Position numbers and translations under genes: made by a program. Positions 32,901 to 42,473 of a DNA stretch of 64,000 nucleotides are shown in pieces. Source of the DNA: Eustoma russellianum (taxonomy: Eukaryota > Streptophyta > Magnoliopsida > Gentianales > Gentianaceae); assembly GCA_036186865.1 (NCBI GenBank), contig AP025051.1, positions 24,280,017 to 24,344,016 on the forward strand. Direction: 5' to 3'. The stretch's first letter is position 1; each line of letters starts with the position of its first letter. The notes under the pieces are model-generated. The model worked only from the letters and a program-made list of their open reading frames with translations, did no database searches and was not told where the DNA came from.

Positions 32901-33075
32901 GACATCGATCGATCGATGTCCAGTGGGTGAGGGTTCGATGTGCCTCAGATGGACGTCGATCGATCGACGTCCAGAAGGTGAGGGTTCGATGTGCCTCAGA
33001 TGTACATCGATCGATCGACGTCAACTGAGTGAGGGTTCGACGTGTCTTAGTTGGACTTCGATTGATCGACGTCAG
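32901..33075. repeat. 51-bp palindromic minisatellite in Gypsy B 5' LTR
   Basis: Palindromes built on CGATCGATCG start at 32901, 32952, 33003 and 33054, an exact 51-bp period. Spacers share GAGGGTTCGATGTGCCTCAG. The same array lies at 39812-39986 in the 3' LTR. Confidence 0.95.
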
Positions 33076-33130
33076 GGGATGACATCCAACCGTTTTCTTT
33101 CCCTTTCTCTTGCATTCATGGCACGTGCAT

Positions 33131-33420
33131 TTGCATGAGGTACACTACGTCTATAGGGCGTGGGTATCGGGATGACTTACCGTGTCTATAGGGCACCGGG
33201 GTCATGAGACATGCTGCGTCTACAGGGCGTGGGTGTCCAAACGGTAAGTGGTGGCTAGTGACCATGATGCCGGAGTTGCATGAGGTATACTGCGTCTATA
33301 GGGCGTGGGTATCGGGATGACTTACCGTGTCTATAGGGCACCGGGGTCATGAGACATACTGCGTCTATAGGGCGTGGGTGTCGAGAACAGCAAGTGGTGG
33401 CTAGAGACCAAGATGCTGGA
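33131..33420. repeat. Tandem ~145-bp module in Gypsy B 5' LTR
   Basis: Two copies starting TTGCATGAGGTA at 33131 and 33276. Each contains GTCTATAGGGCGTGGGTATC, GGCACCGGGGTCATGAGACA and AAGTGGTGGCTAG. Gypsy A has a single copy at about 9970-10140. Confidence 0.92.
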
Positions 33421-34102
33421 TTTAGGACCCGGGAGCATGCATTGCATATAGGTCTAAGGACATGTTGTGTGACATGATTCTCGTTGCGCGTGACACGTTA
33501 TTTGAACATGCATCACGTACTTGCGCATGCATCTTCTGTGGTTTGTTTATTTTTTTCGTATAAGTTGTATCATGCTGTGTTACGTGCTACGTGCTGGTAT
33601 CAGTTTGGGTATGTAAATTTTTTTATTGTTTTGAGAGGCACCTACTGGGTGATTACCATCACTCACCCCTACTATTCCATACGTAGCCGAGACGGAGTAT
33701 GATTATATCTATATTGAGGACGGGTCCGACACCGTGGAATGGGCTGAGTGACTCGTAGAAGTGCGTGCAGCAAGGATGGAGTCGGGCTTTTTGTGGTGCC
33801 ATTGGGGTGACACAGCAGTTGATTTTCAGCTTTACTTTGAGAACAATTTCATGCTTTTAAACTTAGACTTTTGACCTTGACTTGTACGGCCTGGTCAGCC
33901 TAGATTTACTGTCGTTATTTTCTTAAAGTTTATTAATTTCAAATTATTGTTGTGGCTTATTGTTTCCGCACAAAGAAAAGGAAAACTTTTCTATGTCAGC
34001 ACTGACGTGTAGCAGGTTGATGTGACGCCTTGTATTCTCCTGAGTGAGATACGGCGGGTGCACCGTTACCGAGGATGGAGCTCGAGAGCGGGGCGCTTCA
34101 GG

Positions 34103-34115
34103 TGGTATCAGAGCC
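34103..34115 (+). other. Gypsy B primer-binding site (tRNA-iMet)
   Basis: TGGTATCAGAGCC, three bases after the 5' LTR. Confidence 0.93.
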
Positions 34116-34366
34116 CAGGCTTCAGATACGCCTCGGGAACGTGAGACTAGTTAATCACCCCTAGGATAAGTGATGATCTGTTTTCAAATGATTTTCTTAA
34201 CTTAAATAAAAGTGAAGTAGACTTAAGCTATGATTGAGATTTTCGGGCGGTGAGTGTCGCTAGCAAGTATACATGATAGGTTACCCCCTTTGTCCTCTAC
34301 TTTTGCCCCTTTTCACAATACTCTTAAATCAATTTTGTCTAACGTGCTTTAAATCGTCCACAGACA

Positions 34367-35555
34367 ATGCCTCCACGACGTGAGCCATCAGGAAATGGTG
34401 GAAATGACGGAGACGAACGTCAGGGGCAAGGGGCGATTCCCCAAAACCTTGCGGATACCCTGGCCAATCTGACGGCCTTAATAGCCCATCAGCAGGCCCA
34501 GATGGCGCAACAATATACTCAGATGGCCCAGCAACAGGCACAGATTGCTCAGATACTCCAGCACACTCAGCAGCAACAGCAACAACAACCACCGCCACCA
34601 CCCCCACCACAACAAGGCTTAAGGTTCTATTACAGGGAGATGCAGAACTCCCGAATACCAATGTTCAGGGGTACCACTCGGCCTGAGGAAGCCGAGATTT
34701 GGCTTAAAAATGTGACTGAACAGATAAGTCTCATTCAGGTGCCTGCAAATCTGAAAGTAGAAACCACGACCCCGTTTCTGGAAGGGGAAGCAGAAAGATG
34801 GTGGAATGGAGTGAAGCGTAGACTGACTCCACCAGTGACTTGGGAGAAGTTTGTGGAGGAGTATAGGAATCACTACGTTCCAGGTAGTGCTATTCAGAGG
34901 AGGATGGCAGAATTCCAGATGCTGACACAAGGGTCCATGTCAATTGATCAGTATTCTGAGAAGTTTCACGAGTTGGGCCAGTACATGTCATGCATCATGG
35001 ACAATGAGGAGGCCAAGATGCTAAAGTTTCATACCGGTTTGAGTTTCTGCATCCGGCAGGCTATTGTGTGTGCAGAGCCCACGACATTTGAGGGGCTACT
35101 AGAGGTGTGCAGACGGGTTGAGAGAAACTTGGACAGGGCTGCTGCATTGGATAGACTTAAGAGACCCCGTGACGATTTGCATGCTGGTAGATCGGGGAGA
35201 TGGCTGAAGGTGCCCCGACGCTCTTAGTCCGGGCAACCTTTCCGACCAGAGCGACAGCAGAGTGCAGGGGGTCAGGCCCCAATGATTGAAGGACCGACAC
35301 CGACTGATGCACAGCCAGGGAGAGCTGTGGCACCTGTTTGTACACTGTGCGGACGTTCTCACCTGGGACAGTGCTGGAAAGCTCAGCGGGTGTGTTACAA
35401 CTGTGGGAAGCCAGGACATATATCTAGAGAATGCACTGCACCTGCTCAGGTAAATCCGCAGACCCAAGCGCAGCAAGGAGGACGAGGACGGACCAATGCT
35501 CGGGTACATGCGATGACGGATGCAGAAGTCGAGGAGTCGGGCGACGTGGTGACGG
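34367..35555 (+). pseudogene. Gypsy B gag
   Basis: ATG 34367 (MPPRREPSGNGGN) follows an acceptor-like TCCACAG. A Gln/Pro-rich stretch precedes the capsid (PMFRGTTRPEEAEIWLKN, FLEGEAERWWNGVKRRL, MLTQGSMSIDQYSEKFHELG). One nonsense TAG at 35225 interrupts it. The same frame continues through CTLCGRSHLGQCW and the intact knuckle CYNCGKPGHISREC to intron 1. It is less damaged than the Gypsy A copy. Confidence 0.92.
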
Positions 35556-35644
35556 GTACATTTATTTATGTATTTAATTTCGAAGTTGGATTAAACTTTA
35601 TGTGTTGTCATGGTATGTGGCGTGCTAAACCTTGAATGTGGTAG
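35556..35644 (+). other. Gypsy B intron 1
   Basis: 89 bp, donor ACGG|GTACAT, acceptor TGGTAG|GTGTAA. Joining gives VVTGVILTNKVPANV, as in Gypsy A. Confidence 0.72.
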
Positions 35645-36150
35645 GTGTAATTTTAACTAACAAAGTGCCAGCCAACGTTCTGTTCGATAGTGGGGCGAGT
35701 CATTCGTTTGTGGCAAAGAGGTTTGCTAAGAAGCTGGATGTTCTTCCCGAACGGCTTGAGACTCCCTATCGCGTACAAGCCGCTGGCGGCCAAGTACTCG
35801 TGTCTCATCACCGTTACAAGGAATGTGTATTGGAGATTAACGGTCTGCAGTTCTCTGTGACCTTGATACCGATTCAAATGTACGATTTCGACGTTATCTT
35901 AGGCATGGACTTCTTAGCAAGGTATCATGCAAACATTGATTGCCGGCGACTCCAAGCCAGCATGAAGCAACCTGAACTGGGGGAAACTATTTTTCAAGGG
36001 AACCCTAAATTGAAGAAGGCACCCCAGAAGCTTTATTTGACTGCGGCTCAGGCCTTTCGAGCACTAAAGAAAGGGAGAGAGGGATTCCTGGTTTACACAA
36101 TGGGTGCTGAACAAGAGGTTCCGCAGATCGACCAAATCCCTGTGGTAAAT
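35645..36150 (+). pseudogene. Gypsy B protease
   Basis: VLFDSGASHSFVAKRFA active site and DFDVILGMDFLARYHANIDC. The reading is open from the intron 1 acceptor through to the RT start. Protease itself appears intact; it is listed as a pseudogene because the polyprotein it belongs to is interrupted. Confidence 0.88.
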
Positions 36151-37237
36151 GAATTTACAGACGTCTTCCCCGAGGAGTTACCAGGACTACCACCAGAAAG
36201 AGAGGTAGAATTCGAGATTAATCTCATACCTGGTGCTGAACCCATATCCAGGGCACCCAACCGCATGGCTCCAGCAGAGCTCAAGGAGTTGAAGGAGCAA
36301 TTACAAGAACTGCTGGACCGTAAGTTTATCCGACCCAGTGTATCACCCTGAGGTGGTCCAGTCCTGTTCGTGAAGAAGAAGGATGGGAGCATGAGACTAT
36401 GTATAGACTACCGGGAACTCAACAAGATCACTATCAAGAACAAGTACCCGTTACCTAGAATTGAGGATCTCTTTGATCAACTGCGGGTAATGATAAGTTA
36501 AAATTATATTTGAACTTTTAATTATTCGATAACTTCACCTCTAACGAAATTTATTCCAGGGGGCTAGAGTATTTTCCAAGATCGATTTGCGATCCGGTTA
36601 TCACCAGTTAAGGATCAAATCTGGAGATACAGCCAAGACTGCTTTCCGAACACGTTATGGCCATTACGAATTCTTGGTCATGCCTTTTGGAGTAACCAAC
36701 GCCCCAGCTGCCTTTATGGATCTAATGAACACAGTATTTCGGAAACAACTGGACAAGTTCGTTGTAGTGTTCATTGACGACATTCTGGTATACTCCCCTG
36801 ACGAAGAGACTCATGCGGAGCATTTGAGGGAGGTTCTAGAGACTCTTCGAAGAAGCAAATTGTACGCCAAGTTCAGTAAATGTGAGTTTTGGCTGAAAAG
36901 CGTAGCCTTTTTGGGTCATGTTGTCTCTGAAGAAGGAATTTCCGTGGATCCAAAGAAGGTAGAGGCGTCACCGAGTGGCCTAGACCTACTAATGTGACGG
37001 AAGTAAGGAGTTTTCTCGGTCTGCCTGGATACTACAGGAAGTTTGTAGAGGGCTTCTCATCTATTGCAGTGCCTCTGAGCCGGTTGACGCAGAAGAAGTC
37101 GAAGTTTGGATGGACCACCGAGTGCGAGCAGAGCTTCGCTGAACAAAAAAGGAGACTGACCACAGCCCCTATTCTTGCTCAGCCCTCCGCGTCAGAAGGG
37201 TTTGTCATTTACAGTGACGCTTCTAAGAACGGGCTAG
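36151..37237 (+). pseudogene. Gypsy B reverse transcriptase
   Basis: FTDVFPEELPGLPPE, then TGA at 36349 where Trp of SPWGGP is expected. VKKKDGSMRLCIDYREL follows, then intron 2 (36487-36559), FSKIDLRSGYHQLRI and the catalytic VVFIDDILVYS. A 1-base deletion near 36968 shifts the frame before EVRSFLGLPGYYRKF. Confidence 0.9.
36487..36559 (+). other. Gypsy B intron 2
   Basis: 73 bp, donor CGG|GTAATG, acceptor TTATTCCAG|GGG. It shares its start and its position with Gypsy A intron 2, but the interior has diverged much more than the flanking exons. Confidence 0.82.
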
Positions 37238-37304
37238 GTAATTGTATATAATTTCAACTGATTTTGTATACAATTAAAGATGTGGTCTAATTCTTATATT
37301 TCAG
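37238..37304 (+). other. Gypsy B intron 3
   Basis: 67 bp, donor CTAG|GTAATT, acceptor TATTTCAG|GATGC. It is nearly identical to Gypsy A intron 3. Confidence 0.83.
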
Positions 37305-37640
37305 GATGCGTGTTGATGCAAAACGACAATAAAATTGCGTATGCTTCACGACAGCTAAAGCCCTATGAGCAGAATTATCCGAATCATGATCTGGAGCTAG
37401 CAGCGGTGGTGTTCGCACTGAAAATCTGACGCCACTATCTATATGGAGTGAAGTGCGAGGTGTTCACCGATCATAAAAGCCTTAAATATCTGTTCACGCA
37501 AAAGGAGCTGAACATGCGCCAAAGGAGATGGTTGGAGTTATTGAAAGATTACGACTTGACCATCAGCTATCATCCAGGGAAGGCCAATCGGGTAGCTGAT
37601 GCCTTAAGTAGGAAGTCGAGCCATGCACGGCAGGCTACTT
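37305..37640 (+). pseudogene. Gypsy B RNase H
   Basis: KIAYASRQLKPYEQNYPNHDLELAAVVFALKI then TGA at 37428 in place of Trp. The domain continues FTDHKSLKYLFTQ and HPGKANRVADALSRK. Catalytic acidic residues are present, but the nonsense codon truncates it. Confidence 0.9.
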
Positions 37641-39151
37641 TAGAAAAGGAAATGGTAGAATTTGACTTGGATCTTGTGGATTCTACCGCAGATATTCTGG
37701 CCGCGCTAATTATCACTCCAACCTTGGTAGATCATATTAAGGAAGCACAGAAGAACGATGCAACAATTAGAGAAACGCGAGAAAGAATGCTAACCAGCCA
37801 AGTGGATGGATTTCAAGTTCATGATGAAGGTAGTATGTGGTACCAAGGAAGGTTGTGCGTACCGGATGTTGAGGAACTCAGGAAGGAGTTGTTGAAGGAG
37901 GCACATAATTCGAGACTGTCCATTCACCCTGGTGCTACGAAAATGTACAATGATCTAAAGAGACACTATTGGTGGAATGGCATGAAGAGACACATTGCCG
38001 AGTTTGTGGAAAGGTGACTTGTTTGCCAGCAAGTTAAGGCAGAACATCAAAGACCCGGTGGACTAATGCGACCACTAGAGATACCCGAATGGAAGTGGGA
38101 GCATGTAACAATAGACTTTGTGGTTGGACTCCCGAAGACAAGAAATGGGAATGATGTGATATGGGTAATTGTGGATCGATTGACTAAGTCTGCCCATTTC
38201 TTACCTATTCCTACCGGACTTACTATGGAGAGGTTGGTAGCTATGTATATCGACAACATTGTCTGCCTTCATGGAGTGCCAGTCAGCATAGTGTCTGATC
38301 GTGATCCGAAGTTTACATCTCAGTTCTGGGCAGCTTGTCAGAAGAAAATGGGGACTGAGTTACGATTGAGCATTGCTTTTCACCCTCAGACTGACGGTCA
38401 ATCTGAGAGGACCATTCAGACCCTGGAGGACATGTTGAGGGCATGCGCACTGGATTTCAAGGGGAATTGGGACAGCATGCTTAAGTTGATAGAATTCTCC
38501 TATAACAACAGCCATCACAGTGCCATAGGCATGGCACCATTTGAGGCCTTGTATGGACGTAAGTGTAGGTCACCTATTCACTAGGACGAAGTTGGCGAAC
38601 GTAGATTGACGGCCCCCGAAATAATCGAGCAGACTAAAGAACAGATGAAACTAATTCGTGAACGTCTTAAGACGGCACAAGATAGAAGCAAGAGTTGGGC
38701 CGACACGAAGAGACGACCCTTAGAGTTCGAGGAGGGAGAAAAGGTCTATCTTAAAGTGTCACCCATGAAAGGTGTGACACGGTTTGGAGTCAAAGGGAAG
38801 TTGAAGCCGCGATATATTGGACCTTATGAGATACTTGAAAAGGTTGGAGATTTGGCTTACAAATTGACGCTACCTCCAATGTTGGCTCAAGTGCACAATG
38901 TGTTCCACGTCTCCCAGTTGCGAAAGTATGTACCTGACCCGAGTCATGTACTAGACGCGCAACCACTTAAGATTAGACCGGATGCGTCTTATGAAGAGGT
39001 ACCGATACGAATCCTGGATTGCAAGGACCAAGAACTCAGAAGGAGAATCATCCCCTACGTAAAGGTCCAATGGAGCAACCACCGAGAGAATGAGGCAACA
39101 TGGGAGCTAGAAGAGCAAATACGCGACCGTTATCCCCACCTATTTGAGTAA
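37641..39151 (+). pseudogene. Gypsy B integrase with chromodomain-like tail
   Basis: Zinc region HPGATKMYNDLKRHYWWNGM, then TGA for Cys at 38015 before LVCQQ. Core: DFVVGLPK (Asp), SDRDPKFTSQFW (Asp), FHPQTDGQSERTIQTLEDM (Glu). TAG at 38583 stands where Trp is expected (SPIHWDE). GPY/F region YIGPYEILEKV. Tail VPIRILDCKDQELRRR and VQWSNHRENEATWELEE, ending at 39151. The tail is unbroken here, unlike in Gypsy A. Confidence 0.92.
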
Positions 39152-39184
39152 GGTACGGCAAGTTTCGGGGACGAAACTTTTTGT

Positions 39185-39196
39185 AAGGGGGTAGGA
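39185..39196 (+). other. Gypsy B polypurine tract
   Basis: AAGGGGGTAGGA directly before the 3' LTR. Confidence 0.88.
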
Positions 39197-41018
39197 TGTT
39201 ATGGCCGGATATAAAAAAAAGAGGAAAAGAAAATTTAAATTATGAAATTAATCAATCCTATCCTAACCAAATTCAATTTACCTTTTTATTTCACTTAATT
39301 TTCATCTACCCTAAATTCCATACTTATCTTCCTCTCATTTCTCTCCTTAAAATCACATTACCATAATCCTCCTTCCCTCTCTTACCCCAATTCCACAGCC
39401 TCCTCTCCCTCTCCCCCATCAACAATTTTCGGCCACAACAAGAAGAGAAAAGAAGGATCTTTGATCCAAGGTTCAAGAGAAGGAAGATCACACCGCCAAC
39501 GCCATCACACTCTCGTAAACCGATCAACTCTCGCTAGGAATCGAGGTAGGTGCATACTATTTATTCCCTCAAAACGGTATGAAGTCTTGCATAGTCAAAA
39601 TGGTATTTTTACGTGTTGTTGTTGTTTAATTATTGTACAAGCGTGATCTTGATGATGTGCTTCAACGTGTTTATTTTCCGTTATGTGTTTCTTGATGTCA
39701 ACGTGATCTTGTCGATGTATCTTTCGTTGTGGTGATAGGGTATTGATCTGGTTGTAAGGGATTGTTGTATGGATTGCAGGAAATTCAGAATAGGGAATTC
39801 TGAATTACGGGGACATCGATCGATCGATGTCCAGTGGCTGAGGGTTCGATGTGCCTCAGATGGACGTCGATCGATCGACGTCCAGAAGGTGAGGGTTCGA
39901 TGTGCCTCAGATGTACATCGATCGATCGACGTCAACTGAGTGAGGGTTCGACGTGTCTCAGTTGGACTTCGATCGATCGACGTCAGGGGATGACATCCAA
40001 CCGTTTTCTTTCCCTTTCTCTTGCATTCATGGCACGTGCATTTGCATGAGGTACACTACGTCTATAGGGCGTGGGTATCGGGATGACTTACCGTGTCTAT
40101 AGGGCACCGGGGTCATGAGACATGCTGCGTCTACAGGGCGTGGGTGTCCAAACGGTAAGTGGTGGCTAGTGACCATGATGCCAGAGTTGCATGAGGTATA
40201 CTGCGTCTATAGGGCGTGGGTACCGGGATGACTTACCGTGTCTATAGGGCACCGGGGTCATGAGACATACTGCGTCTATAGGGCGTGGGTGTCGAGAACA
40301 GCAAGTGGTGGCTAGAGACCAAGATGCTGGATTTAGGACCCGGGAGCATGCATTGCATATAGGTCTAAGGACATGCTGTGTGACATGATTCTCGTTGCGC
40401 GTGACACGTTATTTGAGCATGCATCACGTACTTGCGCATGCATCTTCTGTGGTTTGTTTATTTTTTTCCGTATAAGTTGTATCATGCTGTGTTACGTGCT
40501 ACGTGCTACGTGCTGGTATCAGTTTGGGTATGTAAGTTTTGTATTGTTTTGAGAGGCACCTACTGGGTGATTACCATCACTCACCCCTACTATTCCATAT
40601 GTAGCCGAGACGGAGTATGATTATATCTATGTTGAGGACGGGTCCGACACCGTGGAATGGGCTGAGTGACTCGTAGAAGTGCGTGCAGCAAGGATGGAGT
40701 CGGGCTTTTTGTGGTGCCATTGGGGTGACACAGCAGTTGATTTTCAGCTTTACTTTGAGAACAATTTCATGCTTTTAAACTTAGACTTTTGACCTTGACT
40801 TGTACGGCCTGGCCAGCCTAGATTTACTGTCGTTATTTTCTTAAAGTTTATTAATTTCAAATTATTGTTGTGGCTTATTGTTTCCGCACAAAGAAAAGGA
40901 AAACTTTTCTATGTCAGCACTGACGTGTAGCAGGTTGATGTGACGCCTTGTATTCTCCTGAGTGAGATACGACGGGTGCACCGTTACCGAGGATGGAGCT
41001 CGGGAGCGGGGCGCTTCA
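39197..41018 (+). repeat. Gypsy B 3' LTR
   Basis: Near-identical to 32284-34100. It includes the 51-bp array (39812-39986) and the doubled module (40042-40331). It ends GGGGCGCTTCA and is followed by GTTCC. Confidence 0.95.
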
Positions 41019-41023
41019 GTTCC

Positions 41024-41328
41024 TGTGCACAAGTCATCAAAATATGATTCGCATCAAGGAGCCCAATACGTACCTGACCAATGAAACCGATACGATCAAT
41101 AGTGGCGCGTATAGTAGCGATGGGTGGACGGCCATACCAGAAAGTTCCTACCAATGAAAACCTGTATGGGGCCGCCAACATATTAATCTATTCATATGTG
41201 AAAGCAATCATCGGACTACCCTTGTATTTCTGAATTGGTTTAGGCAGAATGGATGAAGCAGACGGCTGATGGAATAATTCTGCAAATGTCCGATTTCGAT
41301 CCTGAGGATGCGAACTTTGCGGCGCCAT
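41024..41328 (-). pseudogene. LINE ORF1, N-terminal part
   Basis: ATG at 41328 starts MAPQSSHPQDRNRTFAELF. RFSLVGTFWYGRPPIATIRA and then IGLLDANHILMTCAQE follow: the N-terminal DUF4283-type region of plant L1 ORF1. One stop occurs near 41190. It continues at 32278 after Gypsy B. Confidence 0.85.
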
Positions 41329-41509
41329 GATTCTTGGAATTGCAGAATAACAAAACAGCGTGTATAATAGAGTAGCAAATCAGATCGGATGATTGGTATG
41401 GGATCGAAGAATGAAGAATGAAAATGCAGATTGTCAGTAACGCATGAAATCAAAGGCGGCGGTGGCTTACGCCAGCCGCCGGTTGTCGCCATAGCCATGC
41501 GCCATTTTA
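41329..41509 (-). other. LINE 5' untranslated region
   Basis: About 180 bp ending at the 18-bp target duplication. GC-rich GGCGGCGGTGG and GCCAGCCGCCGG lie near the 5' end. L1 promoters are internal, so transcription should begin near 41509. Confidence 0.7.
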
Positions 41510-41527
41510 TATACACAACATACACAT

Positions 41528-42459
41528 GTATATACATATACATGTATTCATGAAAACAAAAGTATAACGTGCATGGTTCAAGATTAGTATAGAAAATATA
41601 ACATATGTTTTGCAAAATTCATATCAAATATAATGAGGTTACTTACATCAATACCAACATATATATCTCTATATATGTAATCACGGTACGATGCGCTCAT
41701 ACCCATATAGTATATAATTTCCAATTCAATTCATGTATACATAATAAAAATTGACTGCCGCCTATTATTGAACTTCAATTGCAATTTACTGTATATATGT
41801 TTATGAATATGAAGCTGGGACACACAATAATTCACCCCATTATGAATACATGTCTCGAGAATCTAACAAATATTCCCACTGTAATGTCAATCAACATAGC
41901 CGAACACACTCAACCAAATACGCAAACAAAACTCCCCGTATACATCCGAAAAATATATATACATACATCCAGTTTATACATATAGTCAATCATCTATCAA
42001 AACACTTATATGAATGCATGATTCAAAATTGATACTGAAAGTATAAACATAGACTTTATCAAAACTCATAGTACATACACCAAAGTTACTTACATCGCTT
42101 TGATAATACTATATTGTAGTTAGAATCGGGTTGTATTGGAGCCGAAACCTTCTACCTTTTTCTTTCCTTCTTCTTTACCCTCTCAACTTACAGCCCTTTT
42201 TCTTTTTCCTACTCACAGCACTTCCTTTCTTTTGCACCCCACTGAACGGTTGAAAAAACAAAAGTAGAATGGGGATGGTAGATTGTGGTTTATTTATGTT
42301 TGGAGGAGTTATGGTGGAGTAGTGGGGATTAATAGGTGTAATTGTGGGGGTTATAGAAGTTGAAGTGTTAGTGGGAGATAATAGAGAGTTAATAGATAAA
42401 TAAAAATAAATAACTAAATGAATAAACAAATTTTTTCATTCTGTACGTGGGTCATAACA
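41528..42459 (-). repeat. Element X 3' LTR, second part
   Basis: Continues 23556-25331 after the LINE and matches 51940-52860 of the right LTR. It ends GTCATAACA. Confidence 0.9.
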
Positions 42460-42473
42460 TTCCTCCTTCCTTA
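42460..42473 (-). other. Element X polypurine tract
   Basis: The minus strand reads AAGGAAGGAGGA, preceded by AACTTTTTGT as in Gypsy A and B. Confidence 0.82.

Larger units (their letters stand above)
32284..34100 (+). repeat. Gypsy B 5' LTR
   Basis: Starts TGTTATGGCCGG, ends GGGGCGCTTCA. It contains a 51-bp palindromic minisatellite (32901-33075) and a ~145-bp module duplicated in tandem (33131-33420). Confidence 0.95.
32284..41018 (+). mobile_element. Gypsy B: Tekay/Del-type chromovirus in the LINE ORF1
   Basis: Complete 8.74-kb element, LTRs 1,817/1,822 bp, target duplication GTTCC. It is closely related to Gypsy A through the coding region, but its LTR differs upstream. The LTR pair differs at only a few positions, so it is a recent insertion. 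The coding region has at least six nonsense or frameshift mutations. The same three introns are present. Confidence 0.95.
25332..41509 (-). mobile_element. L1-type LINE, interrupted by a MULE and Gypsy B
   Basis: Minus-strand non-LTR retrotransposon with an 18-bp target duplication and a short A-rich 3' end at 25332. Removing the two insertions leaves ~6.06 kb, full length for plant L1. ORF1 has a DUF4283-type domain and a CCHC knuckle. ORF2 has endonuclease, RT, zf-RVT-like and RNase H domains. Both ORFs are decayed. Confidence 0.93.

Noticed and set aside
32901..33075. CRISPR-like array
   Set aside because: Regular repeats, but in a plant LTR retrotransposon with similar spacers and no cas genes.
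32923..33138. Apparent repeat protein with 17-residue units (TSIDRR)
   Set aside because: The 51-bp LTR minisatellite is a multiple of three, so it reads open; it lies in the LTR, and the palindromic DNA explains the conservation.
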